A DNA stretch of 5,427 bases from CAYJIL01 sp964370235 (lineage in GTDB: Bacteria; Bacteroidota; Bacteroidia; Bacteroidales; Rikenellaceae): NCBI GenBank assembly GCA_964370235.1, contig CAYJIL010000121.1, forward strand, positions 1 through 5,427, in the 5' to 3' direction. Below the pieces are notes generated by a model that was given only the letters and a program-made list of their open reading frames with translations, did not search any database and had not been told where the DNA came from. Below are positions 1-5,427 of this stretch, piece after piece; position 1 is the stretch's first letter; the number at the start of each line of letters is the position of its first letter. Made by a program: the position numbers and the translations under genes.

Positions 1-1742
1 GCCATGCTTACAATCGCAAGATCTTTAAGCTGTGCAGGGTCAACCTTTGATGGAGAGTCAATCATAACATCACGTCCCGAGTTATTTTTTGGGAATGCGA
101 TATAGTCACGAATGCTGTCGGTTCCTCCAAATATCGAACACCAGCGGTCTAGACCAAAGGCGATACCGCCATGTGGAGGTGCGCCAAACTTAAAGGCATC
201 GATTAGGAAACCAAACTGGCTGTCTGCCTCCTCTTTTGTAAAGCCAAGCACCTTGAACATATGATCTTGAATGTTGCTATCGTGAATACGAATAGAACCA
301 CCACCAATCTCAGAGCCGTTCATTACAAAGTCATAAGCATCGGCGCGCACTTTGCCTGGGTCGCTAGCAAATAGCTCCATATCTTCCATAACTGGCGATG
401 TGAAAGGGTGGTGCATAGCAAAGAATCTGCCGCTCTCCTCGTCCCACTCTAGTAGAGGGAAGTCAACTACCCATAGTGGTGCAAACACTGTGTTGTCACG
501 AAGACCAAGTCTACCACCCATCTCTAGGCGTAGCTCACATAGGGCGTTAAGAGTCTTTTTCTTGTCGCCACAAAGGATTAGCACTAGGTCGCCATCCTCA
601 CAACCCACTCTTTGTGCAATAGCAGCCAAATCGTCTGATGAGTAGAATTTGTCAACCGATGATTTGTATGCTCCACCATCTTTGCGCATGTGTACCATGC
701 CCGTAGCACCAATCTGTGGGCGCTTAACAAAGTTTGTTAGCTCGTCGGTTTGCTTGCGAGTGTAACCGCTACACCCCTTGCAACATATAGCACCAATATA
801 CTCTGCCGAATCAAATACTGGGAAATCTTTACCCTTTACAAGGTCTGAAATATCGTTAATGACCATCTCGAAGCGAATGTCTGGCTTGTCGCAACCATAC
901 TTCTCCATTGCCTCTGCATAGCTAATGCGAGGGAAGTTACCACTAAACTCAATTCCTTTAACCTCTTTTAGCAGGTGTTTAGCAAGCCCCTCAAAAGTGT
1001 TAAGTACATCTTCACGCTCGACAAATGCCATCTCACAGTCTATTTGTGTAAACTCGGGCTGACGATCGGCACGCAAATCCTCGTCACGGAAACACTTCAC
1101 AATTTGGAAGTAACGGTCGTAGCCTGCCACCATAAGCAGCTGCTTGAACGTTTGTGGAGACTGAGGAAGAGCATAAAACTCGCCTTGATTCATGCGTGAA
1201 GGCACAATAAAGTCACGTGCTCCCTCGGGAGTTGACTTAATAAGGTATGGAGTTTCAACTTCTAGGAATTTGTCTGCATCAAGATATTTACGAACCTCCT
1301 GTGCTAGGCGGTGGCGTAGCTCCATTGCCTCACGCAAAGGGTTACGGCGAAGGTCTAGGTAACGATACTTCATGCGTAATTCGTCGCCACCATCGCTATT
1401 GTCCTCGATAGTGAACGGAGGAGTCTCCGAGCTGTTAAGTACCTTAATTGTAGATGCAATAATCTCTATATCGCCCGTTGGCATTTTGCTGTTTTTTGAG
1501 CTGCGCTCTTTTACCTCTCCTTCGACCTGAATAACAAACTCTCTACCAAGAGTAGCTGCTATTTCTGCCATTTGTGGGTTTACACTCTCGTCAACAGTAA
1601 TTTGAGTAATACCATAACGGTCTCTCATGTCGATGAATGTTACTGCTCCCAGCTTGCGTACCCTTTGTACCCAGCCCGCTAGTGTCACCACTTGTGAGCA
1701 ATTCTCTAGGCGAAGTTCGCCACACGTTTTTGTTCTGTACAT
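1..1742 (-). CDS. aspS: Aspartyl-tRNA synthetase (class II), C-terminus cut by window edge
   Basis: This cytoplasmic enzyme activates aspartate with ATP and charges tRNA-Asp. The reading frame is open from ATG at 1742-1740 to the left edge: 580 whole codons plus two bases, against about 590 residues for E. coli AspRS, so only a few residues are missing. The bacterial architecture is complete in order. An N-terminal OB-fold anticodon-binding domain covers about residues 1-105 (GWVQRVRKLG, FIDMRDRYG). The catalytic core starts around 140, with motif 1 region FLEVETP at 159-165 followed by TPEGARDF at 171-178. Motif 2 is FRDEDLRADRQPEFTQ, with the ATP-binding arginine at 219. The bacterial GAD insertion domain spans about 285-415 and contains cysteines 320, 321 and 324. 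Motif 3 is GIAFGLDR, with arginine 533. The start is supported by the family-typical short N-terminus (MYRTKTCGELR). The leader upstream is A-rich without a Shine-Dalgarno sequence. It is transcribed divergently from tadA. Motifs are seen directly; identity is secure. Confidence 0.97.
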   Translation of the reverse strand, partial: MYRTKTCGELRLENCSQVVTLAGWVQRVRKLGAVTFIDMRDRYGITQITVDESVNPQMAEIAATLGREFVIQVEGEVKERSSKNSKMPTGDIEIIASTIKVLNSSETPPFTIEDNSDGGDELRMKYRYLDLRRNPLREAMELRHRLAQEVRKYLDADKFLEVETPYLIKSTPEGARDFIVPSRMNQGEFYALPQSPQTFKQLLMVAGYDRYFQIVKCFRDEDLRADRQPEFTQIDCEMAFVEREDVLNTFEGLAKHLLKEVKGIEFSGNFPRISYAEAMEKYGCDKPDIRFEMVINDISDLVKGKDFPVFDSAEYIGAICCKGCSGYTRKQTDELTNFVKRPQIGATGMVHMRKDGGAYKSSVDKFYSSDDLAAIAQRVGCEDGDLVLILCGDKKKTLNALCELRLEMGGRLGLRDNTVFAPLWVVDFPLLEWDEESGRFFAMHHPFTSPVMEDMELFASDPGKVRADAYDFVMNGSEIGGGSIRIHDSNIQDHMFKVLGFTKEEADSQFGFLIDAFKFGAPPHGGIAFGLDRWCSIFGGTDSIRDYIAFPKNNSGRDVMIDSPSKVDPAQLKDLAIVSM

Positions 1743-1750
1743 ATCTTTAG

Positions 1751-1778
1751 TTGTTTACTATTTTTTTTCATACCTTTG
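1751..1778 (+). promoter_or_regulatory. Probable Bacteroidota-type promoter for the tadA-dprA-tatD-ansA operon
   Basis: TACCTTTG at 1771-1778 matches the Bacteroidota -7 consensus TAnnTTTG exactly. A TTG at 1751-1753 could serve as the -33 element, but the 17-base spacer is shorter than the usual 19 or so; TTTA at 1746-1749 would give 21. Transcription would start near 1785, inside the palindrome at 1778-1798, leaving a 5' leader of roughly 45 bases before tadA. The -7 match is seen; the start site is inferred. Confidence 0.55.
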
Positions 1779-1798
1779 TATAGATAATTTATCTATAC
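1778..1798. repeat. Perfect 21-base palindrome in the divergent aspS/tadA promoter region
   Basis: GTATAGATAA (1778-1787) and TTATCTATAC (1789-1798) are exact reverse complements around a single central T at 1788. Its first base is the last base of the -7 box TACCTTTG, and it covers the predicted rightward start site. It also lies in the predicted aspS leader on the other strand. The one-base centre is too tight for an RNA hairpin unless several central pairs stay open, so a dimeric repressor operator is more natural than a terminator. No regulator is encoded in the window. Function is inferred; the symmetry is seen. Confidence 0.6.
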
Positions 1799-1814
1799 CG
1801 AGAGTTTAAGATTA

Positions 1815-1849
1815 CAAATATCGCTATTTTAATGGATAGTTTAGACAAA
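1815..1849 (-). promoter_or_regulatory. Weak candidate promoter for aspS
   Basis: On the minus strand GATATTTG (1822-1815) matches TAnnTTTG at all but the first base, and TTTG lies upstream at 1849-1846, inside the first codons of tadA. The 23-base spacer is long for this promoter class, so this is only the best candidate visible. Transcription would start near 1808, giving a leader of about 65 bases that includes the 1778-1798 palindrome. Confidence 0.25.
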
Positions 1850-2281
1850 AAAGACGAAAAATTTATGCGCCTTGCTCTCGAAGAGGCAAAAAAAGCACTC
1901 TCAAGGGACGAGGTACCCATTGGAGCGGTTATCGTTTGCCGTGATAGAGTAGTGGCAAGAGGGCATAATATGACCGAGGCACTGTGTGATGTAACGGCAC
2001 ATGCCGAAATGCAGGCGATAACGGCAGCAGCAGCAACTATCGGTTCAAAATATCTTAACCAGTGTAGCCTATATGTCACCATTGAGCCATGCCCAATGTG
2101 TGCATCGGCAGCCTACTGGGCACAAGTGGGCGAAGTAGTATATGGCGCAGGCGACCCCAAGCGTGGTTATAGCGTGGTGGGCGGTTCGTTGCTTCACCCC
2201 AAAACAAAAGTTCGTTGCGGTGTCCTAGCCGATGAGTGTGGCGAATTGGTTAAAAACTTTTTTGTTAGCAAGAGAATCTAA
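1832..2281 (+). CDS. tadA: tRNA-specific adenosine deaminase TadA
   Basis: TadA deaminates adenosine 34 in the ACG anticodon of tRNA-Arg to inosine, letting one tRNA read CGU, CGC and CGA. The 149-residue protein is a single cytidine/deoxycytidylate deaminase-fold domain. The zinc and catalytic signature is complete: HAEM at 57-60 (zinc ligand H57, proton-shuttling E59) and PCPMC at 86-90 (zinc ligands C87 and C90). DEVPIGAV at 26-33 and the GHN at 44-46 are also typical of the family. The paralogous guanine and cytosine deaminases share the zinc motifs, but the FMRLALEEA start and the ALCDVTAHAEMQAI stretch fit TadA best. The ATG at 1832 is preferred over the in-frame ATG at 1865 because TadA proteins usually have about ten residues before FMRLALEEA. 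No Shine-Dalgarno sequence is visible. It is the first gene of the operon, divergent from aspS, and its stop overlaps the dprA start. Confidence 0.95.
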   Translation: MDSLDKKDEKFMRLALEEAKKALSRDEVPIGAVIVCRDRVVARGHNMTEALCDVTAHAEMQAITAAAATIGSKYLNQCSLYVTIEPCPMCASAAYWAQVGEVVYGAGDPKRGYSVVGGSLLHPKTKVRCGVLADECGELVKNFFVSKRI

Positions 2282-2283
2282 TG
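2279..2283 (+). other. TAATG stop/start overlap coupling tadA and dprA
   Basis: The tadA stop TAA (2279-2281) shares its last A with the dprA start ATG (2281-2283). Such overlaps usually allow a terminating ribosome to restart on the next gene. This fixes the dprA start and argues that the two genes share one transcript. Confidence 0.8.
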
Positions 2284-3369
2284 GCACTAATTGATGATAT
2301 AAGGCTTTCGCTTGTAGGGCTTCGTCACAGCGATAAAATATATCTGCTCGAACATTTTGGTTCGGCAGAGGCTATCTTTGCAGCTAGTGACGAGGTGTTG
2401 TGCACCCAGGCCGAGCTAAACGAAAAGGCTCTAGCCAAGCTACATGAGCCCTCGTGCCTAGAGCGTGCACAAAACGAGCTACAATTCATCGAGCGCTATA
2501 AGATTCGTACTCTTGCCTATGACTCTTCGCAATTCCCCTATCGTGTAGCCTCAACTCCCGATTCACCATCGATGCTGTTTGTAAAAGGCGATATCGACTT
2601 TACCGACTCTGGCAAATGGATAGCCGTTGTTGGCACTCGCAAAGTGAGTGATGAGGGCAAGATAAACACTCGTACACTCATAGAGGATATTGCACGTGAG
2701 TTCCCTTCGGCAGTAATAGTTAGTGGTTTGGCATTTGGTGTCGACATTGCAGCGCATAGAGCAGCACTAGATTGTGGTTTGCGCTGTGTGGCAGTGGTTG
2801 CGCATGGGCTCGATACGCTATATCCTAGTGTTCACCGCCAATGGGCAAAAGAGATTATCGAAAAGGGTGGTGCTATTGTAACCGAGTTTTGTAGTGGCAC
2901 ACCTTCTTTGCCGCCATATTTTGTGCAGCGCAACCGTATAATTGCTTCGCTTAGCGATGCTGTATTTGTGGTTGAGTCGGCAGGTAAAGGTGGCTCGATG
3001 ACAACGGCAGATATTGCCAATAGCTATGATAGAGAGCTTTTTGCGTTTGCAGGTAGAAATTCCGACAAAAACTATGTGGGCTGTAATCGCCTAATCAAAA
3101 ACCATAAAGCATCGCTATACCAAGATATATCTGATCTAAAATACATAATGGGGTGGGAGAGCGAAAATGCAAATTTTGACTTAACCCTGTCGCTTAATAG
3201 TTTAGAATCAAAAATATATCGAGCAATGGGCAATGAGCCCATAAGCGCCGAACAAATCGTTGAGCTTGTAGATGAGCCCATTTACAAAGTTTTTTCGGCA
3301 CTCTCTGCAATGGAGGTAAATGAGATTATAAAGTCCGTCAAGGCACGTATGTATATAAAGTTAAAGTAA
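2281..3369 (+). CDS. dprA: DNA-processing protein DprA/Smf
   Basis: DprA binds incoming single-stranded DNA during natural transformation and loads RecA on it. It is also found in many bacteria not known to be competent. The 362-residue protein has the full three-part layout. An N-terminal helix-hairpin-helix/SAM-like region covers about 1-70 (LSLVGLRHSDKIYLLEHFGSAE). The central Rossmann-like domain covers about 85-295, with VVGTR at 116-120, SGLAFGVDIAAHRAAL at 148-163, AHGLDTLYP at 174-182, FVQRNRIIASLSD at 214-226, the GGSMTTA glycine pair at 237-238 and GCNRLI at 267-272. The C-terminal winged-helix region covers about 305-362 (ISAEQIVELVDEPIYKVFSALSAME). This is a normal length for the family, with no truncation. 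The start overlaps the tadA stop, and tatD follows after 4 bases. No other competence gene is in the window, so a role in transformation is inferred from the family, not from context. Confidence 0.96.
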   Translation: MALIDDIRLSLVGLRHSDKIYLLEHFGSAEAIFAASDEVLCTQAELNEKALAKLHEPSCLERAQNELQFIERYKIRTLAYDSSQFPYRVASTPDSPSMLFVKGDIDFTDSGKWIAVVGTRKVSDEGKINTRTLIEDIAREFPSAVIVSGLAFGVDIAAHRAALDCGLRCVAVVAHGLDTLYPSVHRQWAKEIIEKGGAIVTEFCSGTPSLPPYFVQRNRIIASLSDAVFVVESAGKGGSMTTADIANSYDRELFAFAGRNSDKNYVGCNRLIKNHKASLYQDISDLKYIMGWESENANFDLTLSLNSLESKIYRAMGNEPISAEQIVELVDEPIYKVFSALSAMEVNEIIKSVKARMYIKLK

Positions 3370-3373
3370 TAAA

Positions 3374-4159
3374 ATGAAATTTGTAGATACACATTCACAC
3401 CTTTTTTCAACAGAATTTAATGGTGATAGAGCTGCCGTAAGAGAGCGTGCCATGCAGGCAGGGGTAACTCGTGAAATTCTAGCAGCCGTTGACTCTAGTA
3501 GTCACGATAGGCTGTTCGAGGTTGCAGACAGCTATCCCGATGCACTTTTTGCGGCAATGGGTTTACACCCCACTTCGGTGAACGATAACCCCAATTGGAA
3601 ACGTGAGCTAGAGATAGTAAAGGAGCACTTGGCATCCTCTCGCAAGTTTTATGCCATTGGCGAGGCTGGTCTCGACTTGTACTGGAGCAAAGATTTCTTA
3701 AAGGAGCAGCAAATAGCTCTTCGCACACAAATAGAGCTTGCACTAGAGTATGATCTACCGCTGATACTACACACTCGTGATGCGTGGGAGCAAATGATAG
3801 AGCTCTTGAGCGAATACAAAGGTTCGGGTATGCGTGCGGTAATGCATGGTTACTCGGCAAGCGAGCTCGAGTATGAAAAGCTAGAACCCATAGGCGATAT
3901 ATATGTGGGCATTGGTGGAGTGGTGACATTCAAAAACTCTTCGCTTGCTGCTACTGTGCGCCAAATTCCACTCTCTCGCATAGTGCTAGAGACCGATGCG
4001 CCCTACCTTACGCCACACCCATACCGTGGGAGTCGTAACGAGGCGCAATATATTCCGCTTATTGCACAGCAAATTGCCCAAATCAAAGGCATAAGCGTTG
4101 AGCAAGTAGCACAAATTACCACCACTAATGCCGAGACACTTTTTTGTCTACCTAAATAG
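3374..4159 (+). CDS. tatD: TatD family metal-dependent hydrolase (DNase)
   Basis: TatD proteins are cytoplasmic, two-metal TIM-barrel hydrolases. Characterised members act as 3'-5' DNA/RNA exonucleases and are linked to DNA repair and degradation. The 261 residues are a normal family length and one domain. All metal-site landmarks are visible: the DTHSHL motif with H7 and H9, GLHP with H65, GEAGLD with E97, LILHTRDA with H133, MHGYSAS with H158, and LETDAPYLTP with D208. The usual phenylalanine-cysteine around the fourth histidine (FHCFSG in many members) is MHGYSA here, but the histidine is kept. The start at 3374 puts the first HxH at residue 7, as expected, and lies 4 bases after the dprA stop. 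ansA follows after 6 bases. The family is certain. The exact substrate and paralogue (TatD, YcfH or YjjV type) cannot be settled by eye. Confidence 0.93.
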   Translation: MKFVDTHSHLFSTEFNGDRAAVRERAMQAGVTREILAAVDSSSHDRLFEVADSYPDALFAAMGLHPTSVNDNPNWKRELEIVKEHLASSRKFYAIGEAGLDLYWSKDFLKEQQIALRTQIELALEYDLPLILHTRDAWEQMIELLSEYKGSGMRAVMHGYSASELEYEKLEPIGDIYVGIGGVVTFKNSSLAATVRQIPLSRIVLETDAPYLTPHPYRGSRNEAQYIPLIAQQIAQIKGISVEQVAQITTTNAETLFCLPK

Positions 4160-4165
4160 CAAAAT

Positions 4166-5194
4166 ATGAAAGAGAGAATATTAATAATATATATGGGTGG
4201 TACGATTGGTATGAAAACCAACCCTGCAACGGGTTCGCTAGCGCCATTCTGTTTTCACCAAATCGAAGAGGAGATCCCCGAGCTCAAAAAGTTTAATGTC
4301 GAGATTGTGACACACTCTTTTTCGCCCATTTGTGACTCGTCAAATGTTGGTGTTGCAGACTGGGTTGAGCTTGCTACGGTAATAAAGAACAACTATCCAT
4401 ATTACGATGGTTTTGTGGTTTTGCACGGTACCGATACCATGTCCTACACGGCATCGGCGCTTAGCTTTATGCTCTCAAACCTAAATAAACCAGTCATCTT
4501 TACTGGTAGCCAAATTCCAATTGGAGTTTTGCGCACCGATGGTCGTGATAACCTTATTTCGGCAATTGAGATTGCAGCTGCTAAGCAGGCAGGCAAGCCA
4601 CATATTTGCGAGGTGTGTGTGTATTTTGAGAATAGGCTCATGCGTGCCAATCGCACAACAAAATTTAGTGCCGAGCGCTTTAATGCCTTCTTTTCGCATA
4701 ACTACCCACCTCTTGCCGAGGCAGGTATCGACATTGAGTATAACAGAGATCATTGCCGCAAGGTAGACCTTTCGATGCCTCCTTTCGATATTAATACCCA
4801 AATGTGCCAAGATGTTGTGCTCATTAAACTATATCCGGGCTTAGATCAAAAAACGCTTAGTGCCATGCTGTCGGTAGAGGGCTTGCGTGGAGTAGTGCTA
4901 GAGAGTTATGGGTCGGGTAATGCACCTGCTAGCGAGTGGTTTACTAGCGAGTTAAAGAGGGCTATCGAGCGTGGAATCGTAATCCTTAACACCACACAGT
5001 GTAGTTCGGGTTCGGTGAATATGGAGCTTTACGACACGGGTCGCCATCTCGAAAGCATTGGTGTTATTAGTGGCAAGGACATAACGTGCGAGGCTGCCAT
5101 CACCAAAATGATGTTCTTGCTAGGCAGTGGTTTCAAGTCGTTAGAACTTCGCCAATACCTTAGCTCGTCTATTAGGGGCGAAATGAGTGAGTAG
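4166..5194 (+). CDS. ansA: Type I (cytoplasmic) L-asparaginase
   Basis: This enzyme hydrolyses L-asparagine to aspartate and ammonia. The 342-residue protein starts directly at the first catalytic strand (ILIIYMGGTIGM) without a signal peptide, which indicates the cytoplasmic AnsA type rather than the periplasmic type II enzyme. Catalytic residues expected in the family are present: T13 in GGTIG, the DSSN pocket with S59 at 57-60, T89 and D90 in HGTDTM, and K166 in RTTKFSA as the likely catalytic lysine. The C-terminal domain (about 215-342) has the ESYGSGNAP loop at 246-254 and TTQCSSGSVNMELY at 276-289. The latter matches the E. coli AnsA segment that carries the allosteric-site cysteine, so cooperative control by asparagine is possible but unproven. 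It is the last gene of the operon, 6 bases after tatD, with an A-rich start region. A glutaminase or Glu-tRNA amidotransferase GatD-type subunit shares the fold, but length and architecture fit AnsA. Confidence 0.94.
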   Translation: MKERILIIYMGGTIGMKTNPATGSLAPFCFHQIEEEIPELKKFNVEIVTHSFSPICDSSNVGVADWVELATVIKNNYPYYDGFVVLHGTDTMSYTASALSFMLSNLNKPVIFTGSQIPIGVLRTDGRDNLISAIEIAAAKQAGKPHICEVCVYFENRLMRANRTTKFSAERFNAFFSHNYPPLAEAGIDIEYNRDHCRKVDLSMPPFDINTQMCQDVVLIKLYPGLDQKTLSAMLSVEGLRGVVLESYGSGNAPASEWFTSELKRAIERGIVILNTTQCSSGSVNMELYDTGRHLESIGVISGKDITCEAAITKMMFLLGSGFKSLELRQYLSSSIRGEMSE

Positions 5195-5268
5195 GAGCAT
5201 AGGAGTTATTTTTGTATAATTATCACATATCAACAAAAAAAATAATTATATGCTACTATGTTGTTTTG
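5192..5268 (+). terminator. Possible terminator-like inverted repeat after ansA
   Basis: Two nested inverted repeats follow the ansA stop. The outer arms 5192-5201 and 5249-5258 pair over ten positions with one mismatch, starting at the stop codon itself. The inner arms TATAATTAT (5215-5223) and ATAATTATA (5242-5250) are exact complements around an 18-base A-rich loop; they share 5249-5250 with the outer arm, so both cannot form in full. A T-rich stretch (TTGTTTT, 5261-5267) follows. The stems are A/T-rich and the left side would carry a 13-base bulge, so this is a weak hairpin. Placement between two transcription units supports the call; strength does not. Confidence 0.35.
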
Positions 5269-5321
5269 TAGTGTGTTAGTTGTTGAGGTGTAGTTTTTGT
5301 GTGATTTTTTTGCTGCGAAAT

Positions 5322-5352
5322 TTTGCAATAATAAAAATTGTTCCTATATTTG
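5322..5352 (+). promoter_or_regulatory. Bacteroidota-type promoter for tRNA-Asp
   Basis: TTTG at 5322-5325, a 19-base spacer and TATATTTG at 5345-5352 match the Bacteroidota vegetative promoter (-33 TTTG, -7 TAnnTTTG) in sequence and spacing. Transcription would start near 5358-5360, leaving a 5' leader of about 25 bases to be removed by RNase P at 5384/5385. This is the clearest promoter in the window and the best taxonomic marker. Confidence 0.8.
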
Positions 5353-5360
5353 CACTGCAA
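5350..5360. repeat. 11-base palindrome at the tRNA-Asp promoter
   Basis: TTGCA (5350-5354) and TGCAA (5356-5360) are exact reverse complements around C5355. The palindrome includes the last three bases of the -7 element and reaches the predicted start site. A second, imperfect palindrome, TGCGAAA/TTTTGCA (5314-5327, one G-T mismatch), overlaps the -33 element. Both share a TGCAA/TTGCA-like end. They may be chance in A/T-rich DNA. Confidence 0.4.
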
Positions 5361-5384
5361 TAAAGGAAACAACGTTGCATAACT

Positions 5385-5427
5385 GGTGTGGTAGTTCAGC
5401 TGGTTAGAATACCTGCCTGTCACGCAG
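5385..5427 (+). tRNA. tRNA-Asp (GTC), 3' part beyond the window
   Basis: The first 43 bases of a tRNA-Asp are present. The 5' acceptor strand is GGTGTGG (5385-5391), followed by TA at positions 8-9 and a D-arm with GTTC, AGCTGGTTAGA and GAAT, closely like E. coli tRNA-Asp. The anticodon stem CCTGC (5412-5416) leads to the loop CTGTCAC (5417-5423), with anticodon GTC at 5419-5421, and then GCAG, where the window ends one base before the stem closes. The GTC anticodon reads GAC and GAU. The variable loop, T-arm and acceptor 3' strand are outside. Other tRNA genes may follow on the same transcript. Confidence 0.95.

Noticed and set aside
352..645. 97-residue plus-strand open frame opposite aspS
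   Set aside because: It overlaps the conserved AspRS catalytic region in antisense, and its serine/arginine-rich translation has no recognisable features.
1627..1809. 60-residue plus-strand open frame running into the intergenic region
   Set aside because: Most of it is antisense to the aspS start, and the hydrophobic end comes from A/T-rich promoter DNA. There is no independent support for translation.
1743..1831. Riboswitch or T-box-like leader upstream of aspS
   Set aside because: The leader is under 90 bases and A/T-rich, with no structure apart from the palindrome. T-box leaders are much longer and are mainly found in Firmicutes.
3495..3929. 144-residue open frame on the minus strand opposite tatD
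   Set aside because: It lies wholly inside tatD, whose catalytic motifs are intact. Its translation is rich in His, Cys, Arg and Pro without any recognisable domain, typical of an antisense shadow.
1832..4159. Possible defence module based on DprA-like Rossmann and TatD-like nuclease genes side by side
   Set aside because: Both proteins are full-length housekeeping versions in an operon with tadA and ansA. There is no toxin, sensor, transposase, phage gene or atypical composition nearby.
4481..4810. 109-residue minus-strand open frame inside ansA
   Set aside because: The opposite strand encodes the conserved asparaginase core. No motif or start signal supports the antisense frame.
5195..5384. 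Small gene between ansA and tRNA-Asp
   Set aside because: The 190 bases are A/T-rich with no convincing coding frame; the stretch is accounted for by a possible terminator and the tRNA promoter.

Overview
The window looks like ordinary chromosomal DNA from a member of the Bacteroidota, probably Bacteroidales. The main evidence is the promoter upstream of the tRNA gene: TTTG, 19 bases, TATATTTG, a full match to the Bacteroidota -33/-7 pattern (TTTG ... TAnnTTTG). Gene starts lack Shine-Dalgarno sequences and have A/T-rich leaders, which fits the same phylum. The protein sequences agree, but I cannot place the genus by eye.

Layout. Positions 1-1742 (minus strand) hold nearly all of aspS, aspartyl-tRNA synthetase; only the last few C-terminal residues lie beyond the left edge. 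A short A/T-rich divergent intergenic region (1743-1831) carries a likely promoter for the rightward genes, a weak candidate for aspS, and a perfect 21-base palindrome. Four tightly packed plus-strand genes follow: tadA (tRNA adenosine deaminase, 1832-2281), dprA (single-strand DNA/RecA-loading protein, 2281-3369), tatD (metal-dependent DNase-like hydrolase, 3374-4159) and ansA (cytoplasmic type I L-asparaginase, 4166-5194). The tadA stop overlaps the dprA start, and the other gaps are 4 and 6 bases, so they are probably one operon. A 190-base gap (5195-5384) contains a weak terminator-like inverted repeat and then a strong promoter. The window ends inside a tRNA-Asp(GTC) gene, which starts at 5385 and is cut just before the end of its anticodon stem.

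How the genes relate. Two themes are visible. One is tRNA and translation: AspRS, tRNA-Asp and the wobble-editing enzyme TadA. The other is DNA processing: DprA and TatD. L-asparaginase releases aspartate, so the AspRS substrate amino acid, its tRNA and its enzyme all appear within 5.4 kb, though this may be chance. All genes appear intact, with catalytic residues in place. I see no mobile element, CRISPR array, phage gene or defence module, and no convincing new system. The most interesting unexplained items are the short palindromes positioned at the -7 elements of the two best promoters.
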